NCBI GenBank assembly: GCA_002840905.1 | Contig: PHDD01000002.1 | Coordinates: forward strand, 287,563-351,562 | Length of the DNA stretch: 64,000 bases | Reading direction: 5' to 3' | Origin: Bacteroidetes bacterium HGW-Bacteroidetes-4 | GTDB taxonomy: Bacteria > Bacteroidota > Bacteroidia > Bacteroidales > SZUA-534 | Shown here: piece by piece, positions 25,146-34,056 of the stretch | Layout of the letters: each line of letters begins with the position of its first letter | Position numbering within the stretch: the stretch's first letter is position 1 | Notes under the pieces: model-generated | What the model was told of the DNA's origin: nothing | Databases searched by the model: none | Seen by the model: the letters and a program-made list of their open reading frames with translations, nothing else | Made by a program: the position numbers and the translations under genes

Positions 25146-25976
25146 ATGCAATCGTATAGAGCACCCTTATTTGGAAACTTACCACCGGTGATTAAAAACC
25201 TGTTGATTATTAATATTCTTGTGTTTTTAGCCGACTATATTTTACCAACTGTTGGATTTGATTTAACTCGGCTATTAGCCTTACATAACATTCAATCGGA
25301 TTATTTTAAGCCATTCCAGTTTGTTACTCACATGTTTATGCACGGTAGCCTAACCCACATTTTTTTCAATATGTTTGCCCTGGTTATGTTTGGCCGGATG
25401 TTGGAACTGGTATGGGGGGCAAAACGTTTTTTAATTTTTTATTTTGTTACCGGAATTGGAGCTGCAGCCTTACACAGTGCAGTAAATTATTATAGTTTAT
25501 CGGGAATGCGTGAAGCTATTGTGGCTTTTGCCAACACCCCTTCGCCCGAATTGTTTTTAGGCTACATACGCGAATACCTACCCAATGCAAGTGCCGGAAT
25601 AAATGATTTTATCTCGTCGTTCAGTTCTCAACCCAATAACCCGGGTTATATTAACGAAGCCACAGCCATTATGGCAAAAGTTTTTGAAATGCATATAAAC
25701 ATACCAACAGTTGGAGCCTCAGGTGCTGTTTTTGGGGTATTGTTGGCTTTTGGAATGCTATTCCCAAACACACAACTTATGTTGTTGTTTCCACCCATCC
25801 CCATCCGGGCTAAATACTTTGTAATAATTTATGGAGCTATTGAACTTTTTGCTGCTGTTATTCCACAACCGGGCGATAACGTAGCTCATTTTGCCCACCT
25901 GGGAGGTATGATATTTGGCTTTTTCTTAATAAAATACTGGAACAGTAAAGGAATTGGAAAATACGATCGTTTTTAA
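25146..25976 (+). CDS. Rhomboid family intramembrane serine protease
   Basis: 276 residues, about seven membrane helices. The catalytic serine lies in VGASGAVFGVLLAFG (about residue 190) and the catalytic histidine in HFAHLGGMIFGF (about 250); the upstream HGSLTHIFFNMFAL supplies the oxyanion Asn/His. An insertion of about 70 residues between helices (about 115-185) is longer than in GlpG. It would cleave membrane-embedded substrates; none can be named. Four bases after mutL and ten before a second rhomboid gene. Confidence 0.92.
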   Translation: MQSYRAPLFGNLPPVIKNLLIINILVFLADYILPTVGFDLTRLLALHNIQSDYFKPFQFVTHMFMHGSLTHIFFNMFALVMFGRMLELVWGAKRFLIFYFVTGIGAAALHSAVNYYSLSGMREAIVAFANTPSPELFLGYIREYLPNASAGINDFISSFSSQPNNPGYINEATAIMAKVFEMHINIPTVGASGAVFGVLLAFGMLFPNTQLMLLFPPIPIRAKYFVIIYGAIELFAAVIPQPGDNVAHFAHLGGMIFGFFLIKYWNSKGIGKYDRF

Positions 25977-25986
25977 GTAATATGCT

Positions 25987-26880
25987 ATGATGACAGGAAA
26001 CGGAATTTTTGATGAATTAAAAGATACGTTTAAGCATGGCAGCATGCTTACCCGCTTGATATATGTAAATCTGGGCGTTTTTGTTCTGGTAAAACTGGTC
26101 GATGCCGCCTACCTGCTATTTGCCATACAGGGAAGCAACTTTTTGATTGACTGGTTAGCTGCACCCGCACAATTCAGCCAATTGCTTTATAAGCCCTGGA
26201 CAATTTTCACCTATATGTTTTTGCATCAGCAATTTTTGCATATTCTTTTTAATCTGTTGTGGCTCTATTGGCTGGGTAAAATATTTTTGGAATACCTTAC
26301 TGGTAAACAACTGCTTAACGTTTACCTGCTAGGCGGATTAAGTGGTGCTTTTTTTTATGTGCTGGCTTATAATGTTTTTCCGGGATTCGAAAACGCATTG
26401 CCCTTTTCCTATGCCCTGGGCGCATCGGCCGGAGTATTAGCCATTGTGATAGCCACTGCCGTTTATGTCCCCAATTACACCATTTATTTACTGTTTATTG
26501 GCCCGGTAAAACTCAAATACATTGCGTTGGTTTCGGTATTGCTCGATTTGATATTAATTACCGATGGCAATGCAGGCGGTCATTTGGCTCACCTGGGCGG
26601 AGCGCTGTTTGGTTATTTGTATAGTTCACAATTAAAAAACGGTAATGATCTGTCGCAAGGATTCGGAAAAATTATGGATACGCTTGCAGGTTGGTTCAAA
26701 CCCAAAAGTAAATTAAAAGTAACCTACCGAAGGGGAGAAACGGAAATTGAATACAATGCCCGAAAACAAACCGAACAAAAAGAAATAGATGTCATTTTGG
26801 AAAAAATTGCCAAATCGGGTTACGAAAGCTTAAGCAGCAAGGAAAAAGAAATTTTATTCCGGCAAAGCCGTAAAAATTAA
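25987..26880 (+). CDS. Rhomboid family protein, divergent active-site loop
   Basis: 297 residues. HQQFLHILFNLLWLYWLGK corresponds to the HxxxN region and GGHLAHLGGALFGYLY to the catalytic His helix; the serine loop reads LGASAGVLAIV, GASA in place of GASG. Six or so membrane helices are followed by a charged cytoplasmic tail of 70 residues (KLKVTYRRGETEIEYNARKQ) that ends ...ILFRQSRKN, as in other Bacteroidota DUF6576-type tails. Probably active, but the loop change leaves doubt. ATG at 25987; a second ATG overlaps at the next codon. Confidence 0.88.
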   Translation: MMTGNGIFDELKDTFKHGSMLTRLIYVNLGVFVLVKLVDAAYLLFAIQGSNFLIDWLAAPAQFSQLLYKPWTIFTYMFLHQQFLHILFNLLWLYWLGKIFLEYLTGKQLLNVYLLGGLSGAFFYVLAYNVFPGFENALPFSYALGASAGVLAIVIATAVYVPNYTIYLLFIGPVKLKYIALVSVLLDLILITDGNAGGHLAHLGGALFGYLYSSQLKNGNDLSQGFGKIMDTLAGWFKPKSKLKVTYRRGETEIEYNARKQTEQKEIDVILEKIAKSGYESLSSKEKEILFRQSRKN

Positions 26881-26970
26881 GGTTAAAAGCTTTGTTACAT
26901 TTAAGGTTCTGAACGCTTTTTTTTTTAAGTTCTGCTTTGCTATTTGTATCTTTCGGCGAATTAATATCCT

Positions 26971-28062
26971 ATGATTAACCGCCTGGCAAAACAAATTCTT
27001 TTATTTTTCAATGTAATAGTTATTGTGTTTTTACTATTGGGATTTTTCGGTGGTAAAATATCTCCGGCTTTACTTCCCGGATTAGCAATCTTTACCTTGT
27101 TTTTCCATATTTTGGCCTTTGTTAACCTGGGTTTTATATTTTTTTGGTTTGTTTTTAAGAAGTACTACTTTTTATTTTCACTTCTTGCGCTGTTGCTGGT
27201 ATACAAACCCCTGCTTGAAACTTTTCATTTGATTCCACCACGCGAGATCAAACAATTCAACACTCCTTTTTCTGTATTGTCGTACAATGTAAAAGTTTTC
27301 GATTTGTATAACTGGCGAAAAAACAAACAATCGCTGGGTGAGTTTTATCGGTTTATTCGAACCGTTTCACCTGATGTAGCATGTTTTCAGGAATACTTTA
27401 CTTCGACCAACGGTACGTTTCCCGTTCACGATTCCCTGATACAAAATCAGGGTTTTACCCAGGCTCACATCGCCTTCAGCAGTCAGTTAAACAACGGCCA
27501 CAACTTTGGAATTGCTACTTACAGTCGTTTTCCAATTATAAATAAAAGCGACATTCATTTTCCGAATACCCATAACATGGCCATTGTTACCGATGTGAAA
27601 ATTGAAGACGACACCCTGCGAATAATAAACTGTCATTTGGAATCGGTAAAATTTTTAAAAGAAGATTATATCTTTATCGACAGCCTTCCGGTTTTGAATG
27701 ATAAAGCAAGAATAAAAGGAGCCAAAGGCGTAATGCACCGCTTAAAAAACGCCTCGCAAATAAGGGCCGTACAAACCCGGGAAATAATCCGAATGGTTGA
27801 AGAATCGCCATACCCGATAATACTTTGCGGCGATTTTAACGATGTACCGGCATCGTACACTTACCAATCGCTAAGTAAAGATTTTACCGATTCATTTAAA
27901 CAATTACATATTGGCATGGGCGGAACTTTTCCCCGTTTTTTCCCAGCTTTACGCATCGATTACATACTTTATCAGAAACCGCTGCAGTGCACGCATTTTA
28001 CTTTATTTCGAAATAATCTGTCTGATCATTATCCGGTTTACGGCATCTATACCTTACCTTAG
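26971..28062 (+). CDS. Endonuclease/exonuclease/phosphatase (EEP) family membrane protein
   Basis: 363 residues. Three N-terminal membrane helices (about 8-30, 34-57, 62-85) anchor an EEP domain: SYNVKVFDLYNW, FQEYF (catalytic Glu), FGIATYSRFPI, INCHLES, LCGDFNDVPASYTYQ (DxN) and the final LSDHYPVYG (catalytic Asp-His). The fold cuts phosphodiesters or phosphomonoesters; with membrane anchoring the substrate could be a phospholipid, sphingolipid or nucleic acid. Commonly found after the rhomboid pair in this phylum. Confidence 0.9.
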   Translation: MINRLAKQILLFFNVIVIVFLLLGFFGGKISPALLPGLAIFTLFFHILAFVNLGFIFFWFVFKKYYFLFSLLALLLVYKPLLETFHLIPPREIKQFNTPFSVLSYNVKVFDLYNWRKNKQSLGEFYRFIRTVSPDVACFQEYFTSTNGTFPVHDSLIQNQGFTQAHIAFSSQLNNGHNFGIATYSRFPIINKSDIHFPNTHNMAIVTDVKIEDDTLRIINCHLESVKFLKEDYIFIDSLPVLNDKARIKGAKGVMHRLKNASQIRAVQTREIIRMVEESPYPIILCGDFNDVPASYTYQSLSKDFTDSFKQLHIGMGGTFPRFFPALRIDYILYQKPLQCTHFTLFRNNLSDHYPVYGIYTLP

Positions 28063-28078
28063 CAAAAAAACACACTTT

Positions 28079-29179
28079 ATGGATAAACGCGTTCGTTACA
28101 TAATAGGATTTATTGGAATTGCTTTATTGGTAGCCGGCCTTTGGTATTTTCGTTCGTTGGTTGCCTATGTACTGATAGCAGCGGCCATTTCCATTTTAGG
28201 TCAGCCCTTGTTAAAACTTCTGACAAAACTTAAAATCAAAAAAAAATCGATGCCCCAAAGTTTGGCTGCCGCCATTACTTTAATTTTGATTTGGGGAGCC
28301 ATCATCTTATTTTTCAGCTTGTTTATACCACTGGTTATACACGAAGCCAATATACTTTCACAAATCGATGTCAACACCCTGTATTCCCGAATCCAGGAAC
28401 CATTGGAACACATTCAACAGGCTTTACTTAACCTGGGTTTATTCGAAAACAGTGTTGATTTCCAGAATTACATAACCACCCGGCTCATGTCGGTATTAAA
28501 CGTTACGTATTTATCAAATATTTTTTCAGGATTAACCGCCACCCTGGGAAATTTACTAATTGCTTTTTTTGCTATTTCTTTTATCACCTTTTTCTTTTTA
28601 AAAGACGCGTCACTTTTTTCCGATGGGCTTATGCTGGTTATCCCCGACCAGTTTTCGGATGAGATTAAACACATATTAAACTCGATAAAATCGTTGTTAA
28701 CCCGCTACCTGGGCGGAATAATTATTGAAGTTATTCTGGTAATGATTCTGGTTACCCTGGGATTATGGCTGGTGGGCATTGGTTTTGAACATGCCGTCCT
28801 GTGTGGTTTATTCAGCGGCATTCTGAACGTAATTCCTTACATTGGGCCATGGATTGGTGCTGCATTCAGTATTCTGATTGGTGTGGCAACAAACATCGAC
28901 TTACCTTTTCAATCGGAATTATTGCCCCTGATTGGGTGGATGGTTTTGGTATTTGCCACCGTACAAACCATCGACAATGTACTGTTTCAACCCCTGATTT
29001 ACAGCAGTAGCGTTAATGCGCATCCTTTAGAAATTTTTCTGATAATTATGATGGCTGGTAGTTTGGCCGGAATTGGCGGAATGGTTCTGGCCATTCCAAC
29101 TTATACCGTTTTGCGGGTAATAGCCAAAGAATTTCTGAGCAGTTTTAAAGTGGTACAGAAACTCACCAAAAACATTTAA
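28079..29179 (+). CDS. AI-2E family transporter (PerM-like)
   Basis: 366 residues from the ATG at 28079 (MDKRVRYIIGFIG); longer readings into the previous gene add out-of-frame residues. About eight membrane helices, with the helical segment ...INVIPYIGPWIGAAFSILIG and the characteristic NVLFQPLIYSSSVNAHPLEIF block near the C-terminus (about 300-325). The family includes TqsA and Na+/H+ antiporter-like members; substrate unknown. It lies 16 bases after the EEP gene. Confidence 0.9.
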   Translation: MDKRVRYIIGFIGIALLVAGLWYFRSLVAYVLIAAAISILGQPLLKLLTKLKIKKKSMPQSLAAAITLILIWGAIILFFSLFIPLVIHEANILSQIDVNTLYSRIQEPLEHIQQALLNLGLFENSVDFQNYITTRLMSVLNVTYLSNIFSGLTATLGNLLIAFFAISFITFFFLKDASLFSDGLMLVIPDQFSDEIKHILNSIKSLLTRYLGGIIIEVILVMILVTLGLWLVGIGFEHAVLCGLFSGILNVIPYIGPWIGAAFSILIGVATNIDLPFQSELLPLIGWMVLVFATVQTIDNVLFQPLIYSSSVNAHPLEIFLIIMMAGSLAGIGGMVLAIPTYTVLRVIAKEFLSSFKVVQKLTKNI

Positions 29180-29291
29180 TCGCTCCTTTGTAAATAATTT
29201 GCTAACTTCAATCCAATCTTTTTTCGTTGCATCCATAATTTTTTTATGTTTGTAAGAAGGAATATACTCCTGAAAAATCAACGTAAGAACC
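29180..29291. other. Intergenic region with no recognised element
   Basis: 112 AT-rich bases between the AI-2E-type transporter and the T9SS type B gene. No terminator hairpin and no clear promoter seen. Confidence 0.3.
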
Positions 29292-30107
29292 ATGCATAAA
29301 TACCTTTTATTACTATTTATACCGCTTCTATTTAATGGTGTTTTTGCACAAGCCGACTTTACCATTCAGGGAAATCTTTGCCAGGGAAATACCTTAAGCT
29401 TTACCGATGCCTCGGTTGTTGCCGACAGCTGGACCTGGGATTTTGGTGATACCGAAGGGAGTAACGAACAAAATACGACCCACAGTTATGCCGACAGTGG
29501 AACTTATACCGTAACACTCTCCATTGTTAGCGGAGCCAACACCTACAGTAAAAGCAGAACCTATCAAATCTCAAAAAATCCAACTGCCGATTTTCTGATC
29601 GACACCACCCGATACTCCAGCTATAGCCGAATATTTACTGACTCATCGACGCTTTACAATACTTTTTCCCAAAACATCTGGAACTTTGGCGACAACAATG
29701 CAGCTGTTGAAACCCAAAACCGAAACTACTTATACAAATACCTGGCTGCAGGCAGTTACACGGTTAAAATGCGGGTTATTGATTCAAAAGGATGCACAGA
29801 CTCTATAAGCAAAAACCTTGAAATATACGACCGCTTTAAGGTTCCCAATGTGTTTACACCAAATGAAGATTTGGTAAACGATGAATTTATTGTAACATCG
29901 AACGGAGTGAGTCGGTTTTCAATAGAAATATACAGTCGCTGGGGTAATTTACTGTTTAAACGAAGTGGCCAGGAGCAAATAGTCTGGGATGGCAGGTTGC
30001 CCGATGGAACAATAGTTAATCCGGGAACCTACTATTATGTTATAACTCCCCAGGACGACACCGATAACTACGAGACGGAACAAGGATTTGTAACTGTATT
30101 TTATTAA
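29292..30107 (+). CDS. PKD-repeat surface protein with T9SS type B (gliding-motility-associated) C-terminal domain
   Basis: 271 residues. Signal peptide 1-19 (ending NGVFAQ), then two PKD-like domains: residues about 25-100 (SWTWDFGDTEGSN, THSYADSGTYTVTLSIV) and about 101-190 (NIWNFGDNNAAVETQ, LAAGSYTVKMRVIDSKG). The last 80 residues are a type B sorting domain (VPNVFTPNEDLVNDEF, IEIYSRWGNLLFK, WDGRLPDGTIVNPGTYYYVI), normally handled by the T9SS with SprF/PorP partners. It is short for this class, so it may be an adhesin or structural unit. Six bases before an O-antigen ligase gene, in the same transcript. Confidence 0.92.
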   Translation: MHKYLLLLFIPLLFNGVFAQADFTIQGNLCQGNTLSFTDASVVADSWTWDFGDTEGSNEQNTTHSYADSGTYTVTLSIVSGANTYSKSRTYQISKNPTADFLIDTTRYSSYSRIFTDSSTLYNTFSQNIWNFGDNNAAVETQNRNYLYKYLAAGSYTVKMRVIDSKGCTDSISKNLEIYDRFKVPNVFTPNEDLVNDEFIVTSNGVSRFSIEIYSRWGNLLFKRSGQEQIVWDGRLPDGTIVNPGTYYYVITPQDDTDNYETEQGFVTVFY

Positions 30108-30113
30108 TCAGCT

Positions 30114-31712
30114 ATGGCATTTACTAATCTTCAAATGCTGGAAGCCTTAAATTTTAAAAATCCCGGAAGATCGCTTTTGGTATTGTCTCTACTTTTGCTA
30201 TCGGCTGGCTTGCCACTTTCTCCTTTTTTGGTAGGGGCATCACAGTTTTTTTTATTACTGAGCTGGTTCATCGAGGGTGATTTTAAAAACAAATGGCAAC
30301 GCCTGAAAAGCAATCGTGTATTACATGTATTTCTGATTCTGCCTTTGCTTCATGTTTTGTGGCTTTTTAATACCTCCGATTATGCATATGCACTTCACGA
30401 TATCAAAATAAAGTTACCCTTGTTAGTGTTTCCCATATTATTAGGGACCACAAACCCCATAACAAAAAAAGAGTTGAATTTAATACTCGCTGTGTTTGTT
30501 CTGGCTGTTTTCAGTGGAACCATGGTTACCATGTCCATACTCACAGGCGTTTACCCCTATCATTATACCGACATACGTGAAGCTTCCATTTTTATTTCGC
30601 ACATCCGTTTTGGTTTAATGATAGCCTTCGTGTTGGTTGTCCTTGGTAAATTTATTACCGAAGCACTTCACTTAAATCAAAAAAATAAGGCCCTGGCTTT
30701 ATCTGCCTTATTCATATGGATGCTCTTTTTTCTGGTAATTTTACAGTCGGTAACCAGTTGGGTCATTTTGTTTTTTCTGGTTTTCTTCCTTTTCTTTTTT
30801 TATTACAAACAAATTACAAAAGCTTTCTTAAAAATAGCAGGGTGGCTGGTACTTATATTACTTGTAGTAGGTACAAGCACCTTGTTTGGCGTTTTGATAT
30901 ATAATTTTTACTTTAAAGAAACCATTGCCTTTAACGAACTCCCAAACAAAACTCCCCGAGGCAACCTGTATTTAAACGACACCACTACACGTACCAAAGA
31001 AAACGGTCATTATGTGCGGGTTTTAATTAGTTACAAAGAACTGGGACAAACCTGGCCCACTTTAAGTCAAATTCCGTTTAATGGAAAAGATGCCAATGGT
31101 TATTCAATTTGGGCTACCATGATTCGTTACCTTACTTCAAAGGGGCTGCCAAAAGATCAGGATGGATTACTTGCGTTAGAACCCGAAGACATTCAAATGA
31201 TTGAAAAAGGATTTGCCAGTTGTGTGTATCGCAGCAAATTTATTCCCTACATAAAAGCCTATAGCATTTTATGGGAACTCGACCGATATTTTAAAAGTGG
31301 AGACGCCAATAACAAATCGGTGGCTCAGCGTATTGAATACCTTAAAGCAGCCGGACACTTAATTTCAAAACATTTTTGGTTTGGTGTGGGCACCGGCGAT
31401 TTAAACAACGATTACAAAAAAGCTTTTGCAGAAATTAACAGCCGCTTGCATCCTGAAAATCAACACCGCGCACACAATCAATACCTTACCTTTTTTGTGG
31501 CTTTTGGTATTTTTGGATTTATGCTGGCCTTGAGCAGTATGTTTTTGCCCCTTATTTGGCAGGGAAACAAACATAATCTGATGCTTATTTCATTTGTATT
31601 TATAACTTTTATAAGCATGTTAAACGAAGACACTTTAGAAACGCAAGCCGGTGTTTCGTTTTACATTTTTTTCTATACCTTGTTATTATTCTCATCAAGC
31701 AATAAAAAATGA
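30114..31712 (+). CDS. O-antigen ligase / polymerase family membrane protein
   Basis: 532 residues with about eleven membrane helices in the first half (1-260) and three near the C-terminus. A soluble loop of about 170 residues (about 265-430, with ETIAFNELPNKTPRG) sits before the ligase motif HFWFGVGTGDLNNDY and HNQYLTFFVAFGIFGFM, which mark the Wzy/WaaL family. No TPR tail, unlike the homologue at 8319-10424. Its stop overlaps the start of the next glycosyltransferase (ATGA), so they form one operon. Confidence 0.87.
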   Translation: MAFTNLQMLEALNFKNPGRSLLVLSLLLLSAGLPLSPFLVGASQFFLLLSWFIEGDFKNKWQRLKSNRVLHVFLILPLLHVLWLFNTSDYAYALHDIKIKLPLLVFPILLGTTNPITKKELNLILAVFVLAVFSGTMVTMSILTGVYPYHYTDIREASIFISHIRFGLMIAFVLVVLGKFITEALHLNQKNKALALSALFIWMLFFLVILQSVTSWVILFFLVFFLFFFYYKQITKAFLKIAGWLVLILLVVGTSTLFGVLIYNFYFKETIAFNELPNKTPRGNLYLNDTTTRTKENGHYVRVLISYKELGQTWPTLSQIPFNGKDANGYSIWATMIRYLTSKGLPKDQDGLLALEPEDIQMIEKGFASCVYRSKFIPYIKAYSILWELDRYFKSGDANNKSVAQRIEYLKAAGHLISKHFWFGVGTGDLNNDYKKAFAEINSRLHPENQHRAHNQYLTFFVAFGIFGFMLALSSMFLPLIWQGNKHNLMLISFVFITFISMLNEDTLETQAGVSFYIFFYTLLLFSSSNKK

Positions 31713-32470
31713 TAAAATTATCGGTTGTTATCATAACCCTGAACGAAGAAAAAAACATTGCCCGCTGCATAAAATCTGTGGCTCCCATTGCCGACGAAGT
31801 TTTAGTGGTTGATTCCTACTCAAGCGATAACACAAAAACCATTTGCCATGAGCTGGGCGTGAATTTTGTGGAGCATCCTTTCGACAACTTTGTTGCTCAG
31901 AAAAATTTTGCCGATCAATCGGCCCGGTACAATCATATTTTATCGATTGATGCCGATGAAGAACTTTCGGAACAGTTGCTGGCATCTATTAAAAAAGTAA
32001 AAGAAAACTTTACAGCCGATGCCTACGAATTTAACCGGCTTAACAATTATTGCGGCAAATGGATAAAACATTCGGGCTGGTATCCCGACCGTAAACTCCG
32101 ACTGTACGACAGAACAAAAGGACATTGGGGCGGTGTAAAAATTCATGAGAAAATTGAAATGCAGGCCGGCACCTCAACGGCATTTTTAAACGGCAATTTA
32201 CTGCATTACTCGTACACATCAGTTCAGGATCATATTTCCCAGGCCAACCGTTTTTCGACGCTGGGCGCCGAAAGTTCCATTAACAAAGGCCGCAAAGCAA
32301 ACCTTATTAAGGTTGTTCTGTTTCCCTTTTGGCGCTTTATTCGTAACTACCTGTTAAAACTTGGTTTTTTAGATGGTTATTATGGTTTTGTGGTTTGTAT
32401 AATTATTAGCCACGAAAACTTTTTAAAATATGTAAAGATGCTAGAATTACAAAAAAACAAAAACGTTTGA
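31709..32470 (+). CDS. Glycosyltransferase family 2 (LPS core type)
   Basis: 253 residues. GT-A fold: LSVVIITLNEEKNIARCIKS at the N-terminus, DEVLVVDSYSSDNT, and the metal-binding ILSIDADEELSEQL (about 84-92). The C-terminal part with RNYLLKLGFLDGYYGFVVC matches the WaaE/KdtX-like beta-1,4-glucosyltransferase group that modifies the inner core of LPS, so a Kdo- or heptose-linked sugar transfer is plausible. Overlaps the O-antigen ligase gene by four bases and the following GT gene is three bases downstream of its stop. Confidence 0.9.
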   Translation: MIKLSVVIITLNEEKNIARCIKSVAPIADEVLVVDSYSSDNTKTICHELGVNFVEHPFDNFVAQKNFADQSARYNHILSIDADEELSEQLLASIKKVKENFTADAYEFNRLNNYCGKWIKHSGWYPDRKLRLYDRTKGHWGGVKIHEKIEMQAGTSTAFLNGNLLHYSYTSVQDHISQANRFSTLGAESSINKGRKANLIKVVLFPFWRFIRNYLLKLGFLDGYYGFVVCIIISHENFLKYVKMLELQKNKNV

Positions 32471-32472
32471 CC

Positions 32473-33354
32473 ATGCTCAATCAATTAAAAAAAGTAAATC
32501 GCGAACACTCCACCTCATTAAAATATTCCTTACTAATTCCCAGCTGGAACAACCTTGAGTACCTTCAGCTTTGCATAAACAGCATCCGAAAAAATTCCAG
32601 TTTTACCCATCAACTTATTGTTTTGATTAACGAAGGAAACGACGGAACTTTAAATTGGGTTGAATCGCAGTCTGATATAGATTATGTGTACAGCCCTAAA
32701 AACATTGGCATTTGCTATGGATTGAACGCCTGTCGCTCATTGGTTAAAACTGATTTTATGGTTTACATAAACGACGACATGTATTTACTTCCCGGGTGGG
32801 ATTCGGCTTTTGACAACGAAATAAAACAATTAAACCATCGTCTTTTTATGCTCTCGGCAACAATGATTGAACCCGTTGAAACCGGAAACCCCTGCGTTTT
32901 AGTGCAGAACTACGGACGCGATATGGTGACTTTTCGTGAGGCGGATTTACTTAACAATGTGGTTCAGCTAAACAAAGACGATTGGTTTGGAAGCACCTGG
33001 CCTCCCAATATTTTACCCACAGAACTTTGGGATTTGGTAGGTGGAATGAGCATTGAATTTTCACCCGGTTTTTACTCCGATCCCGATTTGTCGATGAAAC
33101 TCTGGAAAGCAGGAGTCAGGCATTTTAAAGGATTAGGAAACAGCAAAGTATATCATTTCGGTTCCAAGTCGACCAAAAGAGTACGAATCAACAAGGGTAG
33201 CGATCAGTTCCTGATGAAATGGGGGCTTAGCTCTAATACTTTTGTAGTAAAATTCCTTAAACGTGGAGAAAAATATTCAGGAATACTGAATGAACCAAAG
33301 CTAAGTAAACTTCTGAAGTGGAAAAACAAACTTAAACGAATGCTAAAGGCTTAA
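32473..33354 (+). CDS. Glycosyltransferase family 2
   Basis: 293 residues from the ATG at 32473; a TTG six bases upstream overlaps the previous stop. GT-A fold: YSLLIPSWNNLEYLQLCINSI, then NIGICYGLNACRSLVKTDFMVYINDDMYLLPGW with the DD metal motif, and a C-terminal FSPGFYSDPDLSMKLWKAG acceptor-domain block. Basic C-terminus (KWKNKLKRMLKA). Third and last sugar gene of the operon beginning at 29292. It meets the minus-strand yciO-like gene tail to tail with a four-base overlap. Confidence 0.88.
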   Translation: MLNQLKKVNREHSTSLKYSLLIPSWNNLEYLQLCINSIRKNSSFTHQLIVLINEGNDGTLNWVESQSDIDYVYSPKNIGICYGLNACRSLVKTDFMVYINDDMYLLPGWDSAFDNEIKQLNHRLFMLSATMIEPVETGNPCVLVQNYGRDMVTFREADLLNNVVQLNKDDWFGSTWPPNILPTELWDLVGGMSIEFSPGFYSDPDLSMKLWKAGVRHFKGLGNSKVYHFGSKSTKRVRINKGSDQFLMKWGLSSNTFVVKFLKRGEKYSGILNEPKLSKLLKWKNKLKRMLKA

Positions 33355-33965
33355 TAAAGTAGCACTCCTTTTCCCTGACGAAGAATTACAAACTCCTCAG
33401 TAGTGCAATCAACAACGGTTGATGGTTCATTGTCTCCATAACCTCCGTCGATAACCACATCGACCAGGTGTTCGTACTTTTCATGAATCAACTCGGGATC
33501 GGTGGTGTATTCAATAATTTCATCCTCATCGTGAATGGAAGAAGTTAAAATGGGATTGCCCAATTCTTTTATTATGGTGCGGATAATCTCGTTGTCGGGC
33601 ACCCGGATGCCAACGGTTTTTTTACGGGCTTTAAAAATCCGGGGAATCTTGTTATTGGCTTCAACCACAAAAGTAAAGGGGCCAGGAAAATTTCGCTTCA
33701 TTAGTTTAAATACATCGTTGGCCAAATGACTGGTATAATCGGCAATTTGGCTTAAATCGTAAAAAAGAAACGAAAAGTGGGCTTTTTCCAAATCGATTCC
33801 GCGAATACGTGCCACCCGGTTTACTGCCTTGGGTTTGTTAATATCGCATCCTATACCATAAACCGTATCGGTCGGAAAAATAACCACACCGCCATTACGC
33901 AAAATATCAACTATTTTTTGAACTTCGCGTTGGTTCGGGTTCTCAGGATAAATTTTTATCAACAT
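33351..33965 (-). CDS. L-threonylcarbamoyladenylate synthase-like protein, YciO branch (Sua5/YrdC/YciO family)
   Basis: 204 residues. The fold is shown by GGVVIFPTDTVYGIGCD (about 25-41), the nucleotide-contacting GPFTFVV, the KTVGIRVPDN loop, and the C-terminal STVVDCTTEEFVILRQGKG. The TSAN motif of TsaC is TSSI here, and the overall layout follows YciO rather than TsaC/Sua5, including a short form without the Sua5 C-terminal domain. TsaC makes threonylcarbamoyl-AMP for tRNA t6A; YciO has only weak or different activity. Which applies is open. Confidence 0.85.
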   Translation of the reverse strand: MLIKIYPENPNQREVQKIVDILRNGGVVIFPTDTVYGIGCDINKPKAVNRVARIRGIDLEKAHFSFLFYDLSQIADYTSHLANDVFKLMKRNFPGPFTFVVEANNKIPRIFKARKKTVGIRVPDNEIIRTIIKELGNPILTSSIHDEDEIIEYTTDPELIHEKYEHLVDVVIDGGYGDNEPSTVVDCTTEEFVILRQGKGVLLY

Positions 33966-34056
33966 AGGCTTTACCTTAAAAATACAGTATTCCTTTATTG
34001 TAATTGCCTATAAACATACAAACAACAAAGCAATACTGCACAAAAAAAAGTGAAAA

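Noticed and set aside
27911-28078. Longer N-terminus for the AI-2E transporter inside the EEP gene
   Set aside because: The residues come from an out-of-frame reading of the EEP coding sequence; the ATG at 28079 gives the normal first helix.
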